The notes beneath the pieces were generated by a model. It did no database searches. It saw only the letters and a list, made by a program, of their open reading frames with translations, and was not told the DNA's origin. The position numbers and the translations under genes are program-made. Shown piece after piece: positions 39,701 to 50,470 of a stretch of 64,000 bases of DNA (positions within the stretch are counted from its first letter, which is position 1; the number at the start of each line of letters is the position of its first letter). Origin of the DNA: Cunninghamia lanceolata (taxonomy: Eukaryota > Streptophyta > Pinopsida > Cupressales > Cupressaceae); assembly GCA_027924645.1 (NCBI GenBank), contig BSBN01001150.1, positions 3,657,159-3,721,158 of the forward strand. The letters are read 5' to 3'.

Positions 39701-40590
39701 CGAACCTTGTCATGGCATCCAATGTTCATTTGATACAATATCGGGGTAGACCTTTGAACAAGACCTTGTGGAAGGTGTCTGAGTCTGACCATGAGGCAAT
39801 ACTTGACACAATAAAGAGTAGAGTAGACTCGGATGGTTCGTTGGATTAATTTGTAAGTATGCACATTAATTATATAAAGTCATGTTATTAATATTAATGT
39901 ATTGTAGTTGATAGTTAGGCCTTTCATTTCTATATTTCAAGTTTACATATGTTTTGGTTCCAAGTTTACATATGTTTGTCTTTTTTTTGCTGCTGCATTT
40001 TTACACAGATACAATGAATATTGGGCAGATTATATGCATATTTATGGTTTCACCATTTGACCATCTGGAGACCTCAATTTGCAAACTTGACCTTTGCAGC
40101 CATAGGTCAGACTTGGGAGACCCTTCCTCAACCATCATCTCACCTGAAACATCAACCATTTCCATCATATCCATCCAAAATATATCATCTTTCCCTTATC
40201 ATTTTCATCCATTATCATAAGCTAGTCATCACAACCATCATCCTTACACATTGTTCCTTTTGACCATTAGCCTACCCTTATCATCTTATCAGTGTCATCA
40301 TCATTGGATTTGAACAAATGAAGTCAAAGATTCTTGAACTTAAGACTTCCATGGAACAAATACTACTGTAAATAGATGATAAGGAATAAACAATATCAAA
40401 TGTAAGTGTAAAAAAAGAGAATCAGTGTGGTGGACACATGAGAGTATTCAAGACATTAAAAACTCTATCAAACAAAGGGATGTTGTTGTCCTAAGCATTG
40501 ATGATAGAGCAGCTGATCTAAACCTCAAAGTAAAAGATATGAAAAAGAAGTTACAAGATCATGAAAAGGAATATTTTCATGTGTCCTAAG
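36751..40590 (+). pseudogene. Decayed possible transposase-like multi-exon gene of a conifer-type repeat family
   Basis: Plus-strand gene remnant. The likely start is ATG 36787 (MPRKRSR, basic). Next comes a Ser/Pro-rich linker (37000-37200), a helical part with CTCRRYAHKIWRVFFEKLNE near 37325, then HFLDTTQTQFFGKFLEMYP-like and TCCRLHIE pieces (37870-38025), a part ending YYNSTQVSIFLHITFIHVN (38550-38610), YHFYISDDRTHSMEF (38650-38695), and the best-kept core WSDNCALKYKN, MWNFCEARHGKGEPNGAGAC at 38777-38935. It then reads RRFFWLIDDTNIAPY, an intron 39356-39463 (GTAATA...ATGTAG), YLCRCVEAKNKLEALVIDG, and a probable last intron 39852-40008. I recall this D.C..QFK/HGKG..DG.GA architecture from repetitive uncharacterised plant proteins; a DDE-type transposase is my inference. 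Many stops and frameshifts: dead. Confidence 0.6.
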
Positions 40591-40595
40591 CAATA

Positions 40596-41623
40596 TTTGA
40601 TGAGCTATTACTTAGAAAGCACGTTAATTAGAAACAATCTATCTGAGGCTATGGGATGACATAGGGCCCCTCTACAATAACCTCTCTCAATTTTTGATAT
40701 CTCTGAGGCGTTTTCCCATGGTGTCCAGTTTTTAGTTGATGGAAAAAGTGTCAAATGCATGTAGTGTAAAGTTGCAAAGGGGTGTAACTTTCATTCTGCT
40801 CCTTGTGCAACTAAATTGATAGTTCCAACACATCCAGATGGGTACGTTTAGGCTAGGCATGGTCCTGTTTCTTACCCAAACATGCCAAAACAGTCCAAGC
40901 TACATTGTATCGATGATATCCCTTAAGAGCCTAGAGTGTAAAAAGGCAACAATATTTGATGGGATGTTATTCATAAACCGTGTCACTTAGTAACATTTTG
41001 TCTAAGACTACAAGATCAATTAGGGACCCTCTACAATAACCTCTCTTGGTTTTTGATATCTCTGAGGTGTTTGCTCGTGGTGTCGAGTTTTCAATTGATG
41101 GAAAAAGGGTTAGATGCATGCAGTGTAAAGTTGCAAAGAGGTGTAGCTTTCGTTCTTCTCCTCGTGCAACTAACTGACATTTCCAACACGTATGGATTGG
41201 TGGATTTATGCTTTGCATGGTCTTGTTTCATACCCAAACATGCCAAAATAGTCTGAGCTACATTGTACCGGTGATATCCCTTAAGAGTCCAAACTGCAAA
41301 AAGGCAGTAATCTTTGATGAGCTATTACTTAGAAAGCATGTCAACTAGAAACAATCCATCTAAGGCAATTGGATCACTTAGGGCCCCTCTACAGTAACCT
41401 CTCTTAGTTTTTGATATCTCTGAGGCGTTTGCCTGTGGTGTCCAACTTTCAGTTGATGGAAAAAGTGTCAAATGCATGCAGTGTAAAGTTGCAAAGGGGT
41501 GTAACTTTCGTTCTGCTTCTCATGCAACCAAACTGATAGTTCCAACACGTATAGATGGGTACATTTAGGATAGGCATGCTTTTGTTTTGCACCTAAACAT
41601 GCTGAAGCAGTTCAAGCTACATT
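40596..41623 (+). repeat. 359-bp tandem array, left part
   Basis: Units start TTTGATGAGCTATTACT at 40596, 40955 and 41313 (spacing 359 and 358). Each unit contains GGCCCCTCTACAATAACCTC or its equivalent, GTTTTTGATATCTCTGAGG and GTGTAAAGTTGCAAAGGGG. The third unit is cut at 41623 by an inserted element, and the array resumes at 46420. An ~80-codon minus-strand frame recurs in two of the units (40967-41218, 46482-46688); it is broken in the others and is probably not coding. Confidence 0.9.
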
Positions 41624-43643
41624 GTGTTAGGTCTCAAAAATGCAAGTTGTAAATCCTAAGAGGATGCCAGGCTCTATACTTAGATTTGCAACATTTTTGA
41701 ACTAATGAATAGAGTTAACCTGTAGGGTTGATGACTCCTTGCACTTCAGGTTCTGCTAGACCTAGGCGGGTGAACCTTAATAGCTAAAGTAGATTAAATG
41801 GATATGTTTGATTTGATGGATCTATCCACAGTGGCAAAGGGTATGGAACAAATGAGAGCTTGCTAATTAGTTCTATTTCTAATATTTGAAAGATGATTGG
41901 TATAAATTGTATAAGCAATATCAAGGTAAATTTTATAACTATGCTCAACTAATAGATGAATTTTGGATAAAACTAAATGATGAATTGAGATAAGACCAGT
42001 GCCTTGTTGGGCAAACAAAGTCAAATGAAAATCTAAGACCAGTGGCATATATTAGGAAATAACTCTAACTGTTTGGCACAATACTTTGGTTTATAACTTG
42101 TATAAACATGCAAGGAAATGATTGACAGACTCTTCTCAATAATCCAATTGACACAATCAAGTTTCTTGTTATTCACCAGAAGGAATTCTAATCCTTTCTT
42201 GAAGGAACCAATTGAATGAACTATGCAAGAACAATGGATAATATCAACTTGGAGACAAAATGCCAATCCTAATTATGTGGTTTTTCTTAGTGATCCAAAT
42301 CAATACTTCTAGATTACTGTGACTGACCAGAAGGATTTTAATTCCTCTTTAAGGAAACCAATTAATCAAATCAGACAGGTACAACAAATGTGCATTGACA
42401 AACTAAAAATATACTTGATATATCAATTCGAATAATAAAGAAATACTGAATTGGAGACAACCAAATAACTGAATAGTTTCAACAAACAATTGATGCCAAT
42501 ATAGAGCCACCGAATCAAAGATTTTTCATTAACTCCTTCAAAAATAATCCTTGCAACATGGTCTTTTTACAATATAATTTATGTTATGTACATTATGAAA
42601 GTTTATGATGGGATTGAATAGATGAAAACTACTTCTACTTGTGAAGATTTTCTAATCTATTTCCTACTGATTCCTAGTGCTTGATTTCATCTCCCATTTA
42701 TACTACACATTTCTTAGGGTTATGACCCCTCATTCAGCCTTCTCGGGTGCACCTCTTTCTTTAATTAATTATCCTCTGTAGATTTATTTACCTTTTTAGC
42801 CACTCCTGTCAGAAATAAAGTATTTCCCAATACTTTAATCTTTTACTCTATTTCTTGATTATATTTCCTTTGTGTGTTTTCACCCTTATTTTGGAAAATT
42901 TTTCATTTGGGTGAAAATGACTACCCCTTTAACTTCTTTGGTGAAGGTGTCTTACCAGATTATAAAAATAATCACTTACTTGGTTTAATTCTTCCAGGAA
43001 ATATTTCACTCTTAAATGGTTTTCACTTCATAACTCTTTTAATGAAAATGTGGAATTCACTTTTTTCCTTATAATCACACTTCACTAAATTATTTGTTCC
43101 CTTTGCTAATACTTATTTTCCCCTTAGATCTTCGAAGAAACTCTTAGCATATTCATTCTGATACTTCGATGTCATTCTTGGTAATAACATTTATTTGTTA
43201 TTTTCAGGGGGGGTGCATTTTATTTGTATGTTGAAGTGACTTACACAGTCAGAGTAACCTGGAGAACCCACTATGATCATACATGTCTCTCCAATATGTA
43301 TTTTAAATAATGTTCATTATAGTTCTTTTTTAGGATTCACTTCATCGGCAAGTTGGGAGGACTCAAAAACCACTCACCGATGAGCTATGTCGAGTTGATA
43401 TGACATTTGTTTTGTAGTGTTATGCTAGTTTTAGGGTTTATGCTAATTCAAGTAGCGGCTTCATCCTGTATGTGCACTATTGCTAGCCTCTGGAGAACTC
43501 GAGCTATGGCCTCATCAAGCTTGCCTGTGATGTTTTGCTCTAAAAATGTTTAGCATAATATATTTCTTTTCCAACCAAGCTCTCCTAATTTTAACCTTAT
43601 CCTCATGGAATTGATCTAAATCTGGAATATTTAAATTCTTCAT

Positions 43644-44314
43644 TTATAGTTTTAATGCATCATTGTTCTCTTGTGCCTTGTCAGTATCTGTCAAATAACC
43701 ACTCTTGCAATAATATTTGTTCTGGACGCTTGGTGCTTTTCTTGTTCCATTTGCACCCTGTACATCTATGATAGTACTTTCTGGTGTTTGTGTTTCCAGT
43801 TGAGCTTCTCTTGCTTGTAAGTGGTTATTTGCTGTAGTGAGCCCTTCTACGACCTTATCATATTTTTCTGTTGACGGTTCCACTTTTTTTGGCTTTCGAA
43901 GCTGCTCTTTACTATCGTCTTCCTGATTGTTTGGAGCGCGTTGGCTAACTATTGCAGATGATAACACATTTTGAGATTGTGATATCCATTTGACATCTAA
44001 ATGTGATCAAAACTGAGGCCTGTCATATTTTACAAGAACCCCAAAATGTGTTTGTTCTGTGATCTTAAAAGATGGTTTGCCAATGCAGGGGGTGAGTTTC
44101 TTTTATAGGCAAATGAGTTCTTCTCATTGTTGGTATTTTCTACTTGTGCATCAATAGGTAGCTGTGGAATTATTTGAAAGTATGAATACCATTTTGATGA
44201 TGACGATGATGATTGTTTGACATAGGGATTGTGGTCAGAAAGTAATGCGCCATCTTTCTCTATAAGTTGTCTCACAATAGTTTGGTGATGGATGCCAAAC
44301 TGTCTAAAGGCCAT
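43644..44314 (-). pseudogene. Unidentified protein-like segments in the 4.8-kb insertion
   Basis: Two minus-strand open frames (44030-44314, 94 codons; 43644-43967, 107 codons) with non-random composition. The second has a charged, coiled-coil-like middle and an YYCKSGYL segment. I recognise neither. They could be eroded gag-like sequence or further captured exons. Confidence 0.3.
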
Positions 44315-44612
44315 TGAAGACCCACCTTATCTAATTATTCCAAAAATGGAATTTAGGCAATAGGGCATTTCCGTCTTTCTCTTTCACCTTGGCAAAAACA
44401 AGTAGCTACTTTCAATAACTCTACAAAGGGGACCCTCCTTTTATTTCTTTTTCTACACTTGCATTCAACCGCTGTTTAAGAAGTTCTGCAATCTCACCAG
44501 CAAAACAATACTTAGCACAATCAATGGCACAACGAGTTGCTCGTTCGATACTTTCCTTTGTTCTTGATAATATTTCAAGCATTCCTTTGAAAGTGTCCCT
44601 AGTAGCAGTGAA

Positions 44613-44845
44613 CTTCAAGACACCCCTCCGTATACTTCCACCAGCAACACCACCTTTTACTTCATCAACTTCAGCACAACGTTTATTCACATCAAATGAT
44701 TTGATTACAATCATGTTGGGTGGGGCAACAAAATTATGCTCAAGAATAGGAATCTTGTTTATTATGTATTCACATACATCATATTGGTAGCACTAGAGTT
44801 CCATCAGCACCGGTGCCCTAAATAGGTCTCTAAATTGCCTCATGC
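44613..44845 (-). pseudogene. Captured fragment of translation factor eIF2 gamma
   Basis: The minus strand reads (with stops at the left) [16 protein letters not shown], then in another frame [51 protein letters not shown]. This is the wording of eIF2-gamma after its G domain, into domain II. The GTPase delivers initiator Met-tRNA to the ribosome. Only about 75 residues are present, with a frameshift and stops. Immediately downstream the frame continues into an unrelated sequence, so the fragment is joined to something else. Family recognition is strong. Confidence 0.8.
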
Positions 44846-45137
44846 TAGTTGTTGGCTTTGTTCAAATGCCTTAGGGTAGTGCCCTACAAGATTACTTAAC
44901 CTAGCTCCTTCACCCACTTCGTAAATATGATCCACATTCTTCAGTAAATGAGGATAAGTAGAAGCATTGCAGAATTTGTACATGCACCCATAAGGGCGGT
45001 AGTAGTTGGACCTTATGACAATGCTTCAAACATCATTTTTGTGCAGTTGTTTGTTTGAGTGGTGAATAATTCCTTTCTCCCTGTAGTAAAAAGTCTACGT
45101 ATACCACAATTACTATTAGCATCTAGCTGCCCTCCTT

Positions 45138-45518
45138 GGATTCAAGTGCCTATTTAGCACCATCAATACAATTTCCCCTTTCCACAATGTCATCAATTCT
45201 TGTTAAAGTGGACTGAACTCGTGATTGCACAAGATCTAGTTCTCTCACTTTGCCACTAACATGATCAACAAGATCACAAGTAGAACATACACTTAATAAC
45301 ATTCAGTCTGAATCAGTCTTCATAATCTTCAATACCTCAGAAGATTTTTGGAGTCCGCTTGGTTTCTTCTCCAACTCATGGTGCGGTGATAGTAGGGTTT
45401 TGAGCTCTGTATCAATGTTCCTTTGATATACAATACATTCATGTAGGATATGTTTCATAGCACCCACATTTGTGAGGTTTTTGATTTGATCTATTGTGTC
45501 TAGAGATCCAAAGTCAAT
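45138..45518 (-). pseudogene. Captured fragment of Golgi complex subunit COG4
   Basis: 127 codons in one frame on the minus strand, with two stops. Reads IDFGSLDTIDQIK, LTNVGAMKHILHECIVYQRN, IDTELKTLLS, SSEVLKIMKTDSD-stop, STCDLVDHVSGKVRELDLVQ, SRVQSTLTRIDDIVERGNCI and DGAK-stop-ALES. This is the N-terminal coiled-coil region of COG4, a subunit of the conserved oligomeric Golgi tethering complex. No intron interrupts it. The rest of COG4 is absent; next comes non-COG4 sequence and then the eIF2-gamma piece, only ~290 bases away. Confidence 0.85.
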
Positions 45519-46419
45519 TAATGCAACCCTTCCTTTTTCCTTCTCATTATCTAATCTGGGTTGTAGTCTTGTAGATTAAGCACAGATCTAAAGGAGTGCA
45601 ACCTTTTCTAGAACTACTAATTTGAACATAGGTCCCACATAGGCATGCCTCCCTAGCTATGCCAAAATACGTATTACTCTTATTTGTCATAGCTGTAAGC
45701 ATTAAGTTTCAATTTCTTCACATATGATGGATCACTCGAAATTAAATCAAGTACGAGGCATTGAGCCTACTCACTGAAATACTTGATCCCGTTCAAAAGG
45801 AAATAGATGACTGGCTTGTTAAGAAGTAGCTCCCTCTCTTTGGATGTTTCCTCTAAAGCATTTCCTTCCAAGGTTAATATTTCTTGAAGAGAAGACAAAT
45901 AGCTTTCAACAACCTTAGGATCATGCATCAAAGTGCCTTCAGTACCACAGGGAAATCATAATTAATGCATATGGATGGAGAGATGTGATAGAGCTTAAAT
46001 ACCCCAATGGATGCCACTACCTTAACATAGCTATTGATCATCATGATGGATCTATAACTATGTTTTGCTACAAAATATGAGCTTCTTGATTAGATATGAG
46101 TACCCAAGCTGTTGCACCACCACACACCTTTGCCTAGATCAAACCCATAAAAAGAAATTTTATCATCTTTATGCTTGCTTAGAGGTTAATGTTGTTAGTG
46201 CAGAACTACTATCTGAGGAGAGAGTTTCGGGTTGTAGATCTAAAATTGTAATTGCCAGTCATATTAAGGGCAGTCAGTAGATCATTCTACTAGATGTAAA
46301 AGGCGTGAAACCTTGAGATAGATTTTGTAACTATATTCTTTGGTGCTACAGTTAATTTTTTACATTATGGGAGCCTAAAATTTTGCAAAAAATTGTATGA
46401 AATTTTAGGTCCCAACACA

Positions 46420-47012
46420 TTGTACTGACGATATCCCTTAAGAGACCAAAGTGCAAAAAGGAAACAATCTTTGATGAGCTGTTACTCAGAAACCATGTCA
46501 CTTAGAAACATTATGTCTGAGGCTACGTGATCATGTAGGGCCCCTCTACAATAACCTCTCTCAGTTTTTGATATCTCTGAGGCATTTGCCCGTGGTGTCA
46601 AGTTTTCATTTGATGGAAAAAGGGTCAGATGCATGCAGTGTAAATTTGCAAAGGGGTGTAACTTTATTTCTACTCCTTGTGCAACCAAACTGACAGTTCC
46701 AACACATCTGAATTGGTGGGTTTATGCTAGGCATGGTCCTATTTCGCACCCAAACATGTTGAAACAGTCTGAGTTACATTGTACTGGTGATATCCCTTAA
46801 GAGTCCAAAGTGCAAAAAGGCAGCAATCTTTGACAAGCTATTACTCAGAAAGCATGTCAATTAGAAACAATCTGTCTGAGGCTATGGGATCATGTAGGGA
46901 TCCTCTACAATAGCTTCTCTCAGTTTTTGATATCTCTAAGATGTTTTCCCGTGGTGTCCAGTTTTTAGTTGATGGAAAAAGTGTCAAATGCATGCAATGT
47001 AAAGTTGCAAAT
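46420..47012 (+). repeat. 359-bp tandem array, right part
   Basis: Continuation of the array: unit starts at 46470 and 46829 (spacing 359). It is cut again at 47012 in GTTGCAAA by the LTR that starts TGTTGAACACTC at 47013. Confidence 0.9.
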
Positions 47013-48534
47013 GTTGAACACTCATAATACTGAGAGGGGGTGAATCAGTATTCTCTTAAACCATACACTCATTAAATCATTAATTCATTTACCCAATCAA
47101 CAACATTAAAGAAAATTAAACATAGCATGAATAACCACAAGGCATGACACATGAACACCATGATTTTTATGTGGAAAACCTAAAAAGGGAAAACCACGGT
47201 GAGTATTAGCTCACAATATATTATGTAGTAACAATACCATATTACAAAGAGGATCACTACCTTAGGGCTCACTGCCCAAAAGGACTCAATATCCAAAATG
47301 CTCACTGCAAAAAGGTCACTGCCAAAATAGGCTCACTGTCTAGAGAAAGAAAGATAAAGAGAAGGGTGGCTCACTGCTAAATGAACTACTTTGATTGCAT
47401 CTATGAACGCATGGTTACAACTCCAATGAAGTTCACAAAAATTATCTCAAAAATCTTCACCTCTGATTGCTATATTTCACTGCTCTGCTTTTACATGAAA
47501 ATAAGATCTCTCTTCTTCTGCACTTGTCGCCCTTACAAAATCACTATACTTCGTATATCACACATACACACATCCAATCCCATACATCATCACTCAAACA
47601 CCAAATTCGATCTCATATGTATTTGCAACACTTAGAATCTTCACATTAGGTCAGCCTACTTAGATGAAGCGTATAGTTAATAAACTTGTATCTTATTGGC
47701 CAAATCCACTCACCAAAATACATAGCAGACCCAAATAACATTTGAAACACCTTCTCATATGTTAGCTCCAACTAGAGAACCACTTAGGATAAAGTTCTAA
47801 TCAATATAACTTACCGCACACAAATCAAACTGTCATGTCGACCTCAAACATAGACTGTTACTAGCTTAGTCTAACTGTCAGATCACAACTTTCACTGCAA
47901 ACCACAAGACTTACTCAAAATCATATCAAAGAATCCTTAGACATCATAGATCATACCTCTAAAACTACAAAACATAATATCAACATGCAGCAAAATGCGG
48001 ACCGCAGAAACACAGACTTTGTCACAGCTAGTTATTGTCAAACCATGTAGCAATACTCAGTGGCTTATAACTATCTTTCTAGTGGACCTTAGACTCTACA
48101 AACCTAGATTTAGACACTTCATACAAGTGTTTACAACACCTCAAAACGACATAACTAAATATCTAACACTGAAGGAATGTGGACCAAAACAAATGTGTGT
48201 TCTACTTTAACTGGCACTGTATTCTGTTTTGTCAGACTTAGGTCATTTGAAGATATACTTCTAGAATTGATCAAAATCTAAAACCTTGGATATAAGATCA
48301 TTTGAGAGTTAGGAACATCATACTAGAACTATAGTACTTGGTCTTCAACTGTGGACCAATGCCAATCCAAACACTGGCTCTCTATTGCTGTCTCTAAACT
48401 CTTCCAACACTTAGCCAAATTCCTTAGGTCTTCCTTTGCCAGACCAAAATCTCTATTCCAACCTTGTTCCTTTTCTTGTTTCCATCAATGACAACACCAT
48501 CAAACATTAAGCTTAGCCAAATTTCCAACAGTCT
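47013..48534 (-). repeat. LTR of family D, minus strand
   Basis: The reverse complement starts TGTTGGAAATTTGGC at 48534, directly after a polypurine tract CCAAAGGGGGAGAC (48535-48548 on the minus strand), and ends GAGTGTTCAACA at 47013. It is homologous to the plus-strand LTR at 5996-7432. The CTCACTG-rich segment at 47250-47370 mirrors the GTGAGC motifs of that copy. Being next to the polypurine tract, it is the element's 3' LTR. It inserted into the 359-bp array. Confidence 0.85.
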
Positions 48535-49307
48535 CCCCCTTTGGCATTGATGGAAACACTTGATGTGAAAAAATGTTATACTGCCCCCCTTTACTCTTTT
48601 CACACTACTCCCCCTTACTCTTTTCACACTACTCCCCCTAACTTCATGCTTCTCTCCTTGTTTTTCAGTTATTTTTCTTTGTGTTTTTCACATGCTTCAT
48701 TCTCCCCCTTTGAGATCAATGGCAAAGGTGTATGATACAAAAATATGTACAGGTGACCAAAACTTCAAAATTGTTTGAACTGTCCGCGTAATTACAAGTG
48801 AAGTCAAATACCTTACTAATTTGTAGGGAGAGTATCTTTGTAGATTTTCTTCAATTGCATCAAATCTTCATCCCATATGACCTTAGCATCTCTCAACACT
48901 AATATATGCCCATTAGCCTAGGACACCAACTCTTATGCCTTTTTCACGGTAGCAGGGGCCTCAGTGATTTGTCTTGTCTTATTTGATGTTGCTACTATCC
49001 TGGTCATGGATACAATCTTGAAGCTTCCTATCTCCCAGAGCTGGCCCATTCTATGTTTGATGACCTCCTTCTGGGTCTAAAACTTATTTATGTTAGAATG
49101 GATGGTTTCAATTGTAGCCCTTTGATTTCCAATAACATCTTTTACAAGATCATAACTTCTAGAGATCTTCATTATTTGAATTTCACATCCATCTATTTTC
49201 TCTTTTATGTCATTACTCTTCTTAGGTCAGGTAAGACAAAATTGATATAGTTCACTACCTTCTTTAATGGCCATCTATGCATACTCTATGCTCTTATCTA
49301 ACAAAAA

Positions 49308-49829
49308 TTAATGTTGAGCAAATTTGTCAATAAGCTCAACTAATCTCTTGCTATCAATCTCTGCCCTTACCTTCTTTTCTGCAGCTTGTTCAAGGGACTC
49401 AAATTGAGAGTTGACTGATTCAATGAGTTTCTTCAATTGACCAGTAGGATCTAATGATGTATCTCTCTTTAATCTAGGCATAATCTTTTCAAAAATTGCT
49501 AATGCATCTCCAATCAACTCACTATCCTCGATATGGGATTTCAAAATCTCTTCTTGTCCAGTAGTTTGAAAGATTGTCCCTAGCCTCAGTTTTTGTAATG
49601 GGGACATTGTGGCAAGGTTAATTAGTTCTTGCAGTAGCTCAGGTGCAGTCAAAATTTGAGCTTCCTTTTGCTTCTCCAAAAACTCTCTCAAAGAGTCAAT
49701 TAACTCATTCTCAGTAGTGTCTCTTTTATCTTCTTCATGAGACATCTCATCATCATGCCTTTCCAAAGGGTCTTCTTGAATTTGTTCTTGCTCATTTCCC
49801 TCTATTTTCAGAGCAAGATTGTCAATCAT
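49308..49829 (-). CDS. Unknown 173-residue charged protein in the family-D element
   Basis: Longest uninterrupted non-repetitive frame in the window. Rich in Glu, Lys and Leu: an acidic start (EGNEQEQIQEDPLERHDDEM), then helices with heptad-like leucines (LIDSLREFLEKQKEAQ; LKKLIESVNSQFESLEQAAE; KRLVELIDKFAQH). No known domain, membrane span or signal peptide. Probably the C-terminal part of a longer protein: an upstream frame at 50264-50470 (IEVIDDLPDSLGSILIVRKE) and the stretch 50050-50260 look like its N-terminal continuation, with breaks. Such extra ORFs occur in non-autonomous plant LTR elements. The start ATG 49829 is by frame only. Confidence 0.45.
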   Translation of the reverse strand: MIDNLALKIEGNEQEQIQEDPLERHDDEMSHEEDKRDTTENELIDSLREFLEKQKEAQILTAPELLQELINLATMSPLQKLRLGTIFQTTGQEEILKSHIEDSELIGDALAIFEKIMPRLKRDTSLDPTGQLKKLIESVNSQFESLEQAAEKKVRAEIDSKRLVELIDKFAQH

Positions 49830-50263
49830 CTGTTTATCAGCTTCTTCTCTTTGTTCACCTTGGTCCTCAGGGACATTTTTATGCAGGTGTCACTTTTGCT
49901 TCTTTAGAGTTCTTTTCTTCCACAGGCTCTTTTATTTCTTCAACTTACCCAGAGCTTACCGGTGGAGGTGTTCCATCTTGATCCATACTCTATATTCTAT
50001 ATTCACTTCCTCTTCATACCTTGTACTCATCAGAGGAGTAACTATACTTTGTTCCATATTCTGCTCAATATTCACTTTCAAAACAGTATTAGTAGGTCAA
50101 CATCATCATTTTGTTCCTCTTCATTAGTGTCTACCATAGTTGAGATTTCCAGTTCATGTAGCACATGTAATGTTATCTCCATAGTTTCTTTAACCAATTT
50201 CTCAATGTCTCCAGACATTATAGCATTGACTCTCTTCTTGGTTATGAATTCATCACTGAGCTT

Positions 50264-50470
50264 CTAAGTGACTTTAACTTTTTCCTCACTTGTGATGTTT
50301 GGGAAAAGTTTCAACAAAACATATTCCTTTATCTTAGCATCTTTGGCCATGGCCACTTCTTTTCTTACTATCAAGATGCTACCAAGACTATCTGGTAAGT
50401 CATCTATGACTTCAATTAGGGCTTTATTAAACATATCCAAATATCTTAAAACCACTACTTCAATTATCAC
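50264..50470 (-). pseudogene. Upstream part of the unknown family-D protein
   Basis: A 68-codon minus-strand frame with LDMFNKALIEVIDDLPDSLG and AKIKEYVLLKLFPNITSEEK. It runs past one stop (50267-ish) into KLSDEFITKKRVNAIMSGDI and EKLVKETMEI in the same direction. It probably belonged to one protein with the frame at 49308-49829. Confidence 0.35.

Larger units (their letters stand above)
41624..46419. mobile_element. 4.8-kb insertion carrying host-gene fragments
   Basis: It interrupts one unit of the 359-bp array: 310 bases of the unit lie before it and 50 after, adding to one full unit. Ends are TGTTAGGTCTCAAAAAT and, inverted, TGTTGGGACCTAAAATT. Flanks read CATTG on both sides (41619-41623 and 46420-46424). 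That reads either as TG...CA termini with a 5-bp duplication (LTR-type integrase) or as GTTRGGWC inverted ends with a 7- to 8-bp duplication ACATTGT (DNA-transposon type). No direct LTR pair could be seen. Inside, on the minus strand, are fragments of at least two unrelated nuclear genes, COG4 and eIF2-gamma, plus other unidentified protein-like pieces (44421-44600, 45800-45990). Such mixed cargo is known from Pack-MULEs, Helitrons and transducing retroelements. Confidence 0.7.

Noticed and set aside
40967..41218. Recurrent ~80-codon minus-strand frame in the 359-bp array
   Set aside because: Open in only two units and broken in the other copies; similarity between the frames follows from the DNA repeat itself.
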